DNA of 40,960 nucleotides from Pseudomonadota bacterium (GTDB lineage: Bacteria; Vulcanimicrobiota; Vulcanimicrobiia; Eremiobacterales; Eremiobacteraceae). The DNA lies in assembly GCA_021325335.1 (NCBI GenBank), contig JAJPHJ010000011.1:1-40960 (forward strand), in the 5' to 3' direction. The position numbers and the translations under genes were made by a program. The notes beneath the pieces are model-generated. The model saw nothing but the letters and a program-made list of their open reading frames with translations, did no database searches and had not been told where the DNA came from. Positions 7,841 to 15,781 of the stretch are shown in pieces (the first letter of the stretch is position 1; each line of letters opens with the position of its first letter).

Positions 7841-8866
7841 TCAGGGCACGACCCGGTAGCGCGCTTCCATACCCGCCATGAGATGGCTTTGGACGTGGCA
7901 ATGCAGCAGCCACACGCCGGGGTTGTCCGGGATCATGTCGGCAACCGCGATCTCATCGACCTCCACTTGAAAAGCGTCGGTGCGCATCCCATTTTCCAAC
8001 AACGTCTGGCCATGCCAGTGCGGTGCGTGCGCGTCGAACCCGCTGCGAGTGACGATGACGTACCAGCGAGTACGCTCGCCTTCGCGCACCGTGACCATCG
8101 GCATGGTGCCGTAGCTGTAGCCATCGATCGTGAAAAATATGTTGGCGAGCTGGAAATTTGCCGCCTGGCTTCCCACGTGCTTTGGGTTGAGTAACGGATC
8201 CGCAATGTTCGCGCCGATGAGACGGCTTTGGCCTTCATCCATCATGGCGAAGAGGATGGGAACTTCGCGATCGACATCCGATGGCGTTCCGTCCGGCCTC
8301 GCCGACCCGCGCCTGGTCACGATGAGCGCTCCGACCATACCCGTGTTTTCGTCTTTGTTCTCGGCGACCGGACTGTAGTAGCGCCATGCGATCGAGCTGC
8401 CATCGTTGACCCCGGGTCCCGAACTTGCCGGAACGTGCCAGATATAGGTGCGCCGCTCGCCCGGTGCCACGGCCGTAAACGAGCCCGCCATTCCCGCAAC
8501 TGCGATCCCAGCCGGCAATGGGGAATCGTTCTTGAAGTGCACGACCAGCGTGTCTCCCACGACCGCGTGCATGGTCGGCCCGAGCAGACCCTGATAGGCC
8601 TCCGAGGCCGGCACCGGTACGCGCTTGGCAAACGAAGCGTCTGTGTACGCTCGATAGAGGACCTTTCGAAACCGCCACCCGAGCGCGCCTGGGGGAAGCG
8701 ACGGCACAGGACCGCCGGCGATCTCATCCTGACCGCCCGGCGCGTAATTCCAAACTACCTCGTCCGCTGCGATGTAATACGTGCGGACTGCGGCCTGGGC
8801 AGGTGCCGCGCAGGAGAGGGTGAGAGCCAACAGGAGCGCGGTAGCAACAACCGGCGCGCCCCTCAC
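7841..8866 (-). CDS. Two-domain multicopper oxidase, third gene of the trio (ceruloplasmin domains 5-6-like)
   Basis: 341 residues with a signal peptide ending near AQA (about 24) and mature start AVRTYYIAADE. Ceruloplasmin-type landmarks: VLYRAYTDASF, GLLGPTMHAVVGDT and DENTGMVGALIV. The second domain is fully equipped: His280, His283, His285 in HAPHWHG, and His322-Cys323-His324, His328, Met333 in LLHCHVQSHLMAGM. This gives a complete type 1 site (280, 323, 328, 333) and four trinuclear ligands. The first domain has lost all four trinuclear histidines: the HxH of loop 1 is gone and loop 2 reads WRYYSPV (Tyr164, Pro166). Alone it could not build a trinuclear cluster. It starts with GTG overlapping the stop of the middle gene. 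Confidence 0.92.
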   Translation of the reverse strand: MRGAPVVATALLLALTLSCAAPAQAAVRTYYIAADEVVWNYAPGGQDEIAGGPVPSLPPGALGWRFRKVLYRAYTDASFAKRVPVPASEAYQGLLGPTMHAVVGDTLVVHFKNDSPLPAGIAVAGMAGSFTAVAPGERRTYIWHVPASSGPGVNDGSSIAWRYYSPVAENKDENTGMVGALIVTRRGSARPDGTPSDVDREVPILFAMMDEGQSRLIGANIADPLLNPKHVGSQAANFQLANIFFTIDGYSYGTMPMVTVREGERTRWYVIVTRSGFDAHAPHWHGQTLLENGMRTDAFQVEVDEIAVADMIPDNPGVWLLHCHVQSHLMAGMEARYRVVP

Positions 8867-9942
8867 GGCTGCACCGTGAATCGCCCGGTCATACCGGCGT
8901 CGAAATGTATGTCCAAGTCACAATTGAGCATCCATACTCCCGGATTTTCCGGCACCATGTCGGCGACTCTCGTGTCGCCCGGACCGAGCGGCAACGTGTT
9001 CGAGCGTTGGCCGTTGGCGAGCACGGTCTGCCCGTGCCACGTGGGGAAGTGAAAGTCGAAGTCGCTCATCGTCGTCATGAGATACCACCTGACTCGCTGG
9101 CCTTTCGTCATGGTCAGCATAGGTAGATTCCCGAATAGAAAGCCGTTGATCGTGAAGAACTGGTTTGCGCCTTGAAACTGCGGCGCTGATGCGGAAACGT
9201 GGTGCGGATTGGTCGAAGCACCGGCCAGGTTCTCCGATACCAGGCGGCTCTGGCTCTCGTCTATCTCGGAGAACATCGTGACGAACTCGGCGTCGACATC
9301 CTTGGGTGATCCGTCGGATCGCGCCATGCCGCGCCGGGTGATGATGATCGGGCCGACGGGACCAGTGTTCAGGTCGCGCACATCATCGGTGTGCGAATAG
9401 TACATCCACACGATCGAACTTGGATCCATTGGACCGGGTCCCGAGCGCTCGGGGACCATCCAGGTGTACGTGTAGGTGCTGCCGGGGGCAACCGCGCCAC
9501 CGCGCTTGTCCGATCGCGGAGCGCGGTCGCTGTAAGGCGCGCCCTCCGACGCCTTGCCGTATTCGACGCCTCCTGGGTAGACGCTCAGGTGCAAGCGGGT
9601 GTTGTTCTTGAACACGACGACGATCGTGTCGCCGACCTCCGCTCGGATGATCGGACCGAGGACGCCGAGGTAGGCAGACGCCGGCCCTCGGGTTTTGAGA
9701 TGACGAAACGTTCCGTCTGTATAAGCACGGTAGAGCGCCTTATGATAGCTCCAGCCCAACTGCGGCGCCTGGACTGGGGGCAACGCGGTGCCCGCGATCA
9801 GGTCGCGCCCGCTCGGTGCAAAGTTCCAGAGCACGTCGTCAGCGGCGATGTAGTACGTGCGAACGGCGGCCTCGCACGGCACCGCCCCTACGGTGGCAAT
9901 GCCGGCGATCAACGCTGCTAGCGCGGCGCGGGCAGCGCTCAC
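8863..9942 (-). CDS. Two-domain multicopper oxidase, middle gene (ceruloplasmin domains 3-4-like, type 1 copper only)
   Basis: 359 residues, signal peptide to about residue 25, mature start AVRTYYIAADD. A complete type 1 copper set remains in domain 2: His298, Cys341, His346 and Met351 (Cys minus His = 43). Trinuclear ligands are mostly gone: loop 1 reads SVYPGG (Tyr122, Gly124), loop 2 WMYYSHT (Tyr182, only His184 kept), loop 3 HFPTWHG (Thr301, His303) and loop 4 LNCDLD (Asn340, Asp342). It therefore resembles the middle unit of ceruloplasmin, which carries a type 1 copper but no trinuclear site. GTGA overlaps join it to both neighbours, pointing to coupled, roughly stoichiometric synthesis. 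Confidence 0.92.
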   Translation of the reverse strand: MSAARAALAALIAGIATVGAVPCEAAVRTYYIAADDVLWNFAPSGRDLIAGTALPPVQAPQLGWSYHKALYRAYTDGTFRHLKTRGPASAYLGVLGPIIRAEVGDTIVVVFKNNTRLHLSVYPGGVEYGKASEGAPYSDRAPRSDKRGGAVAPGSTYTYTWMVPERSGPGPMDPSSIVWMYYSHTDDVRDLNTGPVGPIIITRRGMARSDGSPKDVDAEFVTMFSEIDESQSRLVSENLAGASTNPHHVSASAPQFQGANQFFTINGFLFGNLPMLTMTKGQRVRWYLMTTMSDFDFHFPTWHGQTVLANGQRSNTLPLGPGDTRVADMVPENPGVWMLNCDLDIHFDAGMTGRFTVQP

Positions 9943-11030
9943 GGCAGCACCGTGAAGCGCGCGGTCATGCCGGCGGCGAGATGGACTGCCTGGCTACAAT
10001 CGAACAGCCACACGCCGGGATTGTCCGGCACCATGTCTGCCACTTTCATGTCCATGAAGCCGAGCATGATGGTGTTCGCGCGTTGGCCGTCATAGAGCAC
10101 GGTCTCTCCGTGCCAGGTCGGCGTGTGAAAATCGTTATCGTCCATCGTCCCGAGCACGTACCAACGGACATGCTGGCCCTTTCTCATGGTGATCATCGGA
10201 AGATTGCCGTAGTCAAAACCGTTGATGGTGAGGAACTGATTGGCTGCCTGCAACTTGGCGGACGAACCGCTCACGTGTTGGGGGTTCGTCGCAGGGTCTG
10301 CGAGATTCGCCTGGAGCATGCGGCTTAGGCTTTCGTCCATTTGCGCGAACATCGCGATGACTTCAAGATCAACGTCTTTCGGCGATCCATCCGGGCGCGC
10401 CATGCCGCGCCTGGTGACGATGATCGGTCCGATCGGGCCGGTGTCCATGTCGCGGGTCTCGTTCGTGTGCGAGTGATACATCCAAATGATCGAACTCGGG
10501 TCCATCGGCCCAGGTCCCGAGCGCTCCGGAACCGTCCATGTGTAGGTATGGCCCCCGCCGGGCGGCACGGCGTCATCCCACTTGTCCGCGTGAGACGTTT
10601 CATCGCGGTAGGGCGCGCCCTCGGATGCCTTGTCATACTTCATGCCGTGCGCGTGCACGCTCAGGTGCAGACGGGTGTTGTTGCGGAAGACCACGATGAT
10701 CGTGTCGCCTACCTCGGCGCGGATCACGGGTCCGAGCAGACCGAGATATGCGTCCCGCGGCGCTCGCGCCTTGAGGTGACGGAAGCTCGCGTCTGTGTAC
10801 TCGCGGTAGATCGCTTTGCGATAGGTCCAACCCAGCTGCAACGGCTTGCGGGGTGGGAGCGCCTCGCCCGCGACGAGATCCCGGCCGCTCGGCGCGAAGT
10901 TCCAAAGCACCTCATCGGCTGCGATGTAGTACGTGCGGACGGCCGCCTGGGCGGCTGTCGCACTCACCACCAATAGGGCGGTAGCAATCGCCGCCATTCC
11001 TAGTGCTGTTGACAGGCTCCAGCGTCTCAC
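9939..11030 (-). CDS. Two-domain multicopper oxidase, first gene (ceruloplasmin domains 1-2-like)
   Basis: 363 residues from GTG 11030, chosen because AGGAG lies 10 bases upstream and the protein then opens with a clean signal peptide (VRRWSLS..., cleavage near ATAAQA, about 29). The open frame extends to 11123, but that would put an Arg/Cys-rich tail before the signal. Domain 1 keeps both trinuclear pairs: His126 and His128 in SVHAHG, His186 and His188 in WMYHSHT (60 residues apart, as between His101 and His161 of human ceruloplasmin). Domain 2 keeps type 1 ligands His302, Cys345, His350 and Met355 but loop 4 is FDCSQ and loop 3 is HTPTWHG, so its trinuclear half is broken. Expected in the periplasm. 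Confidence 0.92.
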   Translation of the reverse strand: MRRWSLSTALGMAAIATALLVVSATAAQAAVRTYYIAADEVLWNFAPSGRDLVAGEALPPRKPLQLGWTYRKAIYREYTDASFRHLKARAPRDAYLGLLGPVIRAEVGDTIIVVFRNNTRLHLSVHAHGMKYDKASEGAPYRDETSHADKWDDAVPPGGGHTYTWTVPERSGPGPMDPSSIIWMYHSHTNETRDMDTGPIGPIIVTRRGMARPDGSPKDVDLEVIAMFAQMDESLSRMLQANLADPATNPQHVSGSSAKLQAANQFLTINGFDYGNLPMITMRKGQHVRWYVLGTMDDNDFHTPTWHGETVLYDGQRANTIMLGFMDMKVADMVPDNPGVWLFDCSQAVHLAAGMTARFTVLP

Positions 11031-11040
11031 AAGCCGGTGT

Positions 11041-11045
11041 CTCCT
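11041..11045 (-). promoter_or_regulatory. Ribosome binding site fixing the start of the first multicopper oxidase
   Basis: AGGAG on the minus strand, 10 bases ahead of the GTG at 11030. It partly overlaps the right arm of an inverted repeat in the leader. Confidence 0.55.
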
Positions 11046-11075
11046 ATGCGGAAAAGCGATCTGCAACAAGCATAG
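11044..11075 (-). promoter_or_regulatory. Leader inverted repeat overlapping the ribosome binding site of the oxidase operon
   Basis: CTATGC and GCATAG, 20 bases apart, sit in the leader just before the first oxidase gene. The proximal arm shares two bases with the AGGAG, so pairing would partly mask translation initiation. With only 6 base pairs and a large loop, this is a weak structure by itself. Confidence 0.25.
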
Positions 11076-11119
11076 CACCCAGCCGTGCTCTCCCCGTGCG
11101 CAGCCGCGGGCGGGTGGCC

Positions 11120-11320
11120 TCACACCGACCTCTTTGGTGACGAAGCGCTGTCCATTTGAAGCCGGATGAAGTCCGCGACCTCACCCGCACTGCCGACGAA
11201 AAGCCGTCGCCCTGAAGAGACGTGCTGTACGGAACCACGGAGTTGCGTCGTTTCAGTGCCCGGCTCGAGCCACATGCGCACCAGGAACACGTGCTCGTTG
11301 CGCCCGTCGTCGCTGCTCAA
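11120..11320 (-). CDS. Small conserved protein of unknown function
   Basis: About 66 residues if read from TTG 11320, which has GGAGA 7 bases upstream and begins 20 bases after the regulator's stop. The frame is open further upstream inside the regulator. Core: FLVRMWLEPG, RGSVQHVSSGRRLFVG, then EVADFIRLQ. I recognise this pattern (FLVR.W, RGSV.HV.SGRR.., ..ADFI) from short uncharacterised proteins found in many bacteria, often near regulators, but know no function. It lies between the giant regulator and the oxidase operon on the same strand, 89 bases before the first oxidase start. Confidence 0.6.
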   Translation of the reverse strand: MSSDDGRNEHVFLVRMWLEPGTETTQLRGSVQHVSSGRRLFVGSAGEVADFIRLQMDSASSPKRSV

Positions 11321-11340
11321 ACAGATTCTCCGGTCGGCTG

Positions 11341-14300
11341 TTACTGTTTCTTGCGCCGTCGAACCTGAGTATAGCGTGGGGCCGCGCCGTGGGCGTACGC
11401 GGGCCACTTTCCCCGTTCAGCTGCCGCGCCGATTTCGCGGTTCACGGGCAAGGCGAAGAAGGCGGCGCGCGTTCGGGCATCCGCTACTCTGTTGGCGAAA
11501 TTCCGCATGGTCGTCACCGCGTTCTGAAGGTGGAGCTTCGCCTGTGCCTTATCTCCCGTGGCCTGGGCGACGATCGCCGCCGCCCAATAGCAATAGTGCG
11601 GCCAGAAGGCGCCATCCGCGCTCTCGCCGGCGATTTTCAGCAGCGTGTCCGCGGTCGCCCGAGCCTTGTCGAGGTCGCCCGTTTGGACGTAGCCTACCGC
11701 AAGGTCGCAATAGTCGTCCAGAAGGTCCGTGGGTTCGAGCAATGCTTGGCGCAGCGCGAGTCCCTGTTCGAGGTGACGCACGCCCGCTTTCACTTGGCCG
11801 TTCATCCGCTCGGCGTTGCCGAGATTTGCAAGCGCCGCCCCCTCGAAAAGCGGAAACTTGACCTCCCGCGCGATTTGGAGCGCCTCAGTCGCAAGTCGCA
11901 TTGCTCCGTCGGGATCGCCCTGCAATAGACGATTGAGGCTCATGTTGACTTTGGTCACGGCAAGAGGGCGGCGATCACCCGTCCGTTCCGTGATTTCCAG
12001 GACGCGAGTGCCCAGCTGATCCGCCTCTAGGAGCAGCCCTAGCCGCATCGCGAGTACAAAATGGTTGGCCACCACGTGTGAGGTACCGCGCAGGTTGCCG
12101 ATGGACTGCATGGCCTCAGCCGCCTGTGCAAATAACGCGCGGGCCGCTTCGAAGTCTGATTGAAACGTCGCAATGATCGCGAGCCGTTGCAATGCATGTG
12201 CTTCTTCTTCCCGGTCGCCGATCGAGCGGCTCAGCGCAAGGTCCTCATGCGCAAGCTCGGCTGCATCGCCGATGCGATGCTGCTGGAGCGCCGCGATCGT
12301 GGCAGTCGAGATGGCTCGCAACATCAAGGTCTTGTCCGGCTGCTCGGCCACCCGCCTGCGAAGCGTGGCAAGCAGTTGCCGTGATTGCTCGCCATGACCC
12401 GCGGCGGTCGCGATTTCGACAAGCATGGCGAGCGTCTCGACCTGGCCGTCGTTGTCGCCGAGATCCTGGTACAACGCGAGCGCCGCTTTGGCCGGCTTTT
12501 CGGCCTGCGCATGACTCGTCAGCCACACCAGATGTTCGGCTCTCGCGAACAGCGCTTTCGCACGCCGATGCGGATCGCCGCTGGCCGCCGCCCGGCGTTC
12601 GAGCTCTTCGACCGCGCTCGTCTGCTTTTCGCGATCGCCCAGGCTCCGTTGCAGCTGCAGCGAGCGCAGCAGCGTCAGCCAAGAAAGTTCGTCATCACCA
12701 GTTCGCTCGCTTAGCGCGCGAAGCGCTTCGATATCTGCGGCTTGCGCTGCGCGCTCCCCAAGCTTTCCAAGGGCCTGCTCCCGCAGCAGCAACGCCCGCG
12801 AACGCGTCTGGTCGTCGTTGGCCAAAGCAAGGGCTTTCGTCGCGTGGGCGATCGCCTCGTTGCTTGCGAACAACGTAGCAGCGTGGGCCGCCGCAGCAAG
12901 ATAATGCGTAGAGGCCCGCGCGCCCTCTCCGCCACGCTCCCAATGAAGCGCGCGGTCCGCCGCAGCGAATCCTCCTCCGTCTGAGGGTTGCGCCTCGAGC
13001 AACTGCGCGATGCGGCGATGCCGCCGCGTCCGCAAAGGTTGATCCACCATCGCATAGATGGCCTCTTGGATGAGATGGTGGGTGAAGGCGTAATCGTACC
13101 GCCGCCGTACGCCTGCCTCGCGCACGAGATGTCGGTCCATCAACTCGTTGACGCCATCGAGAATCACCGTCTCGCTTGCGCCTGCGACCTCGCGGATGAG
13201 GTCGACGTCAAAGCCGTGGCCGACGATCGCGGCCACCTGCGCGATCTCGCGACCTTCCTCGCTCAGCGACGCGAGGCGCGCGGCGATGGTCGCGTGCAGG
13301 ACGTCGCCGCCCCTCCGAGGTGCCGCACTGCGCGCCGCCCCTCCCTCGAATTCCCGCGCGACGTCGCGCAGCGCCTCGGTGAGAAAAAGCGGATTGCCTT
13401 CGCTGCGTTCAAACCCCAGTCGCGCAACTTCCGGGCCTTTGCCGGCCGGGATCGGCATCCGTTCAACGATGTCAAGGACGTCTGCCTGCGACAGCCGCTT
13501 GAGCGTGAGCGTATTCGCCAATTGTTCGCCGCGAAGTTCTTGCAGCACCGCGCGCAGGGGATGCGTTCGGCCTGTTTCCTCTTCTCGATAGGTGCCTACC
13601 AAGAGCACCGCGCTCTTGGCGAGCCGGCGGGCGAGAAAAGCGATCGCCGCAAGCGTGGCGGCTCCAGCCCAGTGGAGATCCTCGAAGATCATCAAGAGTG
13701 GCCGTGGCAAAGCCATGGCGGAAATAGCCGACGCTGCCGCGTCGAGCAAGCGCGCTTGCTGCCGGCTCGGCTCAACGGAGGGTATTTCCGGCAGGTCGGC
13801 TCTTCGAACGGCGAGATCGGGGATGAGCTGAGCGATGATCGCCAGCCGCAGCGGCTCAAGGTTGAGCGTAGCAACATATGGCAGGCTGTACCGCAACGCT
13901 TCAACGATGCACTCGTACGGGAAGCGCTCCGGGCAGGTGGTCACGCCGACGCAGACCCGTCCCCCTTCGGATTCAACCGACCGGGCGAGCTCGGCCACCA
14001 GGCGCGACTTGCCGATACCGGCTTCGCCCGCGACGAACATGAGGCTGCCGTTGCCCCGAGCCGACCGCATCCACAGCGCGCGCAGTTGTTCCAGTTCGCT
14101 GTGGCGGCCGGAGAAGGGCAGCCCCTCTTCCGCCTCCCGAGCTGCGGAGCCCTCAGGCATCGCACCCGAGCCGCTCGCGCCGAGCGACGCTGGGAGCGGC
14201 GCATTGCGCACGATCGCGTCGCGAACGACGAGCGTCTCCGGCATCGGCTCGACACCAAGTTCGGCTTTCAATCGCTTCGCAAAGGCCTCGAATGTGGCGA

Positions 14301-14931
14301 TCGCGCCGGCGGCGTCGCCGGACTCGTACTGGCAAGCCATGGTCAAGCGTACGATATCTTCGCGCCACGGATCCGCCGCCAGCAAGCGCGCGGCGTACTC
14401 CAAAGCGCGCGCGAACTTACGGTCTTCACGATAGCGAGCGATGAGGGTGCTCAGGTCGGTGAAATAGAGCGCGCGCAAGCGCTCGCGATAGGAGACGACC
14501 CAATCGTCGTAACTGTCCGCCAAGAGATCGCCCGCATAGACGTCGACCGCCTCCGCGCAGGTACTCGGGTCGGCGCTGAGCCGCTCGAAGTCTGCGACGT
14601 CGAGCCGCATGGCCTCATCGACGTGCCAGCGCAGCATGTCGCCGTCGGCGCGTATCCATGGTTCGCCGGAAGGCGTCGGCGGGAGGGTCTTGTTCAGGAG
14701 ATACACGTAGCGGCGGAGTTCGGCGAGCGCGACCTCTTCGGTTTCATCCGCCCACAAGGTGAACGCGAGCGTGTTCCGCGAGATCTGTTGCTCGCGATGC
14801 AGGAGCAAGTATGCAGCCAACGGTATGGTCGCAGCGCGTTTGGGCAGCTTGATGGTCGCGCCCGCCGACGCCATCTGCGGATGACCGAGCAGGCGGATGT
14901 CGAGAATCGCCTCATCCATCGGGCTGTCCAC
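11341..14931 (-). CDS. Giant SARP-type transcriptional regulator (winged helix, BTAD, ATPase, TPR)
   Basis: 1196 residues. Order: winged-helix DNA-binding domain about 8-105 (LRLLG-type start DIRLLGHPQM, then ISRNTLAFTLW and ELRRYVYLLNK), bacterial transcriptional activation domain about 108-240 (DVADFERL ... ELGVEPMPET), AAA-type ATPase with Walker A GEAGIGKS (302-309) and Walker B LLMIFEDLHWA (412-422), then a long TPR region to the C-terminus. This is the AfsR/large SARP plan, a cytoplasmic ATP-dependent transcription activator. It starts 6 bases after the methyltransferase stop (one operon) and is followed on the same strand by the small protein and the oxidase trio, which are plausible targets. 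An ATG at codon 5 is an equally good start. Confidence 0.92.
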   Translation of the reverse strand: MDSPMDEAILDIRLLGHPQMASAGATIKLPKRAATIPLAAYLLLHREQQISRNTLAFTLWADETEEVALAELRRYVYLLNKTLPPTPSGEPWIRADGDMLRWHVDEAMRLDVADFERLSADPSTCAEAVDVYAGDLLADSYDDWVVSYRERLRALYFTDLSTLIARYREDRKFARALEYAARLLAADPWREDIVRLTMACQYESGDAAGAIATFEAFAKRLKAELGVEPMPETLVVRDAIVRNAPLPASLGASGSGAMPEGSAAREAEEGLPFSGRHSELEQLRALWMRSARGNGSLMFVAGEAGIGKSRLVAELARSVESEGGRVCVGVTTCPERFPYECIVEALRYSLPYVATLNLEPLRLAIIAQLIPDLAVRRADLPEIPSVEPSRQQARLLDAAASAISAMALPRPLLMIFEDLHWAGAATLAAIAFLARRLAKSAVLLVGTYREEETGRTHPLRAVLQELRGEQLANTLTLKRLSQADVLDIVERMPIPAGKGPEVARLGFERSEGNPLFLTEALRDVAREFEGGAARSAAPRRGGDVLHATIAARLASLSEEGREIAQVAAIVGHGFDVDLIREVAGASETVILDGVNELMDRHLVREAGVRRRYDYAFTHHLIQEAIYAMVDQPLRTRRHRRIAQLLEAQPSDGGGFAAADRALHWERGGEGARASTHYLAAAAHAATLFASNEAIAHATKALALANDDQTRSRALLLREQALGKLGERAAQAADIEALRALSERTGDDELSWLTLLRSLQLQRSLGDREKQTSAVEELERRAAASGDPHRRAKALFARAEHLVWLTSHAQAEKPAKAALALYQDLGDNDGQVETLAMLVEIATAAGHGEQSRQLLATLRRRVAEQPDKTLMLRAISTATIAALQQHRIGDAAELAHEDLALSRSIGDREEEAHALQRLAIIATFQSDFEAARALFAQAAEAMQSIGNLRGTSHVVANHFVLAMRLGLLLEADQLGTRVLEITERTGDRRPLAVTKVNMSLNRLLQGDPDGAMRLATEALQIAREVKFPLFEGAALANLGNAERMNGQVKAGVRHLEQGLALRQALLEPTDLLDDYCDLAVGYVQTGDLDKARATADTLLKIAGESADGAFWPHYCYWAAAIVAQATGDKAQAKLHLQNAVTTMRNFANRVADARTRAAFFALPVNREIGAAAERGKWPAYAHGAAPRYTQVRRRKKQ

Positions 14932-14937
14932 CGACCC

Positions 14938-15744
14938 TCAGATCTGCGCGGGCCGGCGGGACCATACCTGGAAGTTGCGCGGCCCCGAGATAAGAGACCC
15001 CGGATCCTCAGTAAAGGCGGCCAGACTGGCGATAGCGATATCGACCTCGTTCTTGGAGGCAAGCTTCGCGGCGACGATGGAGTCAGCCGTGGCCTCAAGA
15101 GTCGACAAAATGATCGCTTTGTTCTTACCGCGGACGTCTGCGCGCTGCACGATTCGAACATCCGGGGTTGGCATCCCGATATCGAGAAAGTGGTGGTACA
15201 GTTTGCGCCCGAGCGTATGGTCGCCGCCGTATGATGCAAGCACACGCGGGTACATGCGGGCAAAGAAATCGTAGCCATCGTTGTGCGGGTAGCACGTAAG
15301 GCCGTCGAAGTCGGAATCCTCGATGACGATCGCGCCGCCCGGTTTCACCGCTGCCCACATCCGCTGCAACAGAGAAACCGGCCGGCTCAAGTGCTGCAGG
15401 AGAAAGCGGGAATAGACGACGTCATAACATTCAGGCTCGTTCCATTCGTTCACGTCTCCCGCCCGCAGCTCCACATTTGCAAGGCCCCGTTCCCGCGCGA
15501 CACCGCAACCCAAACCGAGCTTCACCTCGTCCATGTCGATCCCCACGACGCGACCGCTTGGGCCGACGAGCGTGGCCAGCTCAAAGGTGACCTCACCGCC
15601 GCCGCATCCGAGATCGACGCACTGCATGCCCGCGCGGATACCGACGCGAACGAAAAGAGCGGCGGTATCCGGCCAGCAGCCTCGAGCGAGCAGCCGTAAC
15701 CGTTCGTATCCCGCTTGACCACCGCGAATGACGTATCGTGCCAC
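14938..15744 (-). CDS. Class I SAM-dependent methyltransferase
   Basis: 268 residues. SAM-binding motif I VDLGCGGGEV at about 43-52, acidic end of strand 2 VVGIDMDEVK, AGDVNEW, and YSRFLLQHLSRP followed by VKPGGAIVIED, the usual post-motif II/III order of UbiE/COQ5-like methyltransferases. The substrate is not predictable. It starts with GTG at 15744 without a clear ribosome binding site. It heads the operon whose next gene, 6 bases on, is the giant regulator, so it could modify a regulator ligand or a small-molecule product. A perfect 14-bp palindrome lies 16 bases upstream of its start. Confidence 0.85.
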   Translation of the reverse strand: MARYVIRGGQAGYERLRLLARGCWPDTAALFVRVGIRAGMQCVDLGCGGGEVTFELATLVGPSGRVVGIDMDEVKLGLGCGVARERGLANVELRAGDVNEWNEPECYDVVYSRFLLQHLSRPVSLLQRMWAAVKPGGAIVIEDSDFDGLTCYPHNDGYDFFARMYPRVLASYGGDHTLGRKLYHHFLDIGMPTPDVRIVQRADVRGKNKAIILSTLEATADSIVAAKLASKNEVDIAIASLAAFTEDPGSLISGPRNFQVWSRRPAQI

Positions 15745-15753
15745 TGTTGCCGT

Positions 15754-15781
15754 GAAGAAAGCGGAACGTTCCGCCGTCTTC
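15754..15781. promoter_or_regulatory. Dyad-symmetric site upstream of the methyltransferase-regulator operon
   Basis: The core GCGGAACGTTCCGC (15761-15774) is a perfect 14-bp palindrome; two mismatched positions then GAAGA/TCTTC extend the same axis to 28 bp (24 of 28 bases symmetric). It begins just upstream of the GTG at 15744 in the divergent intergenic region shared with the copper-amine-oxidase-N-like gene. An operator for a dimeric regulator is the simplest reading; a leader hairpin is the alternative. Confidence 0.5.

Noticed and set aside
7841-11030. The oxidase trio as decaying pseudogenes
   Set aside because: All three are full length with signal peptides and intact type 1 sites, ligand losses are complementary and not random, and the overlaps are preserved. 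This is division of labour more than decay.
12988-15234. Long plus-strand open frame (about 750 codons) opposite the giant regulator
   Set aside because: Arg/Ala/Gly-rich composition typical of an antisense frame in high-GC DNA; no domain, and the minus-strand frame has clear winged helix, BTAD and Walker motifs.
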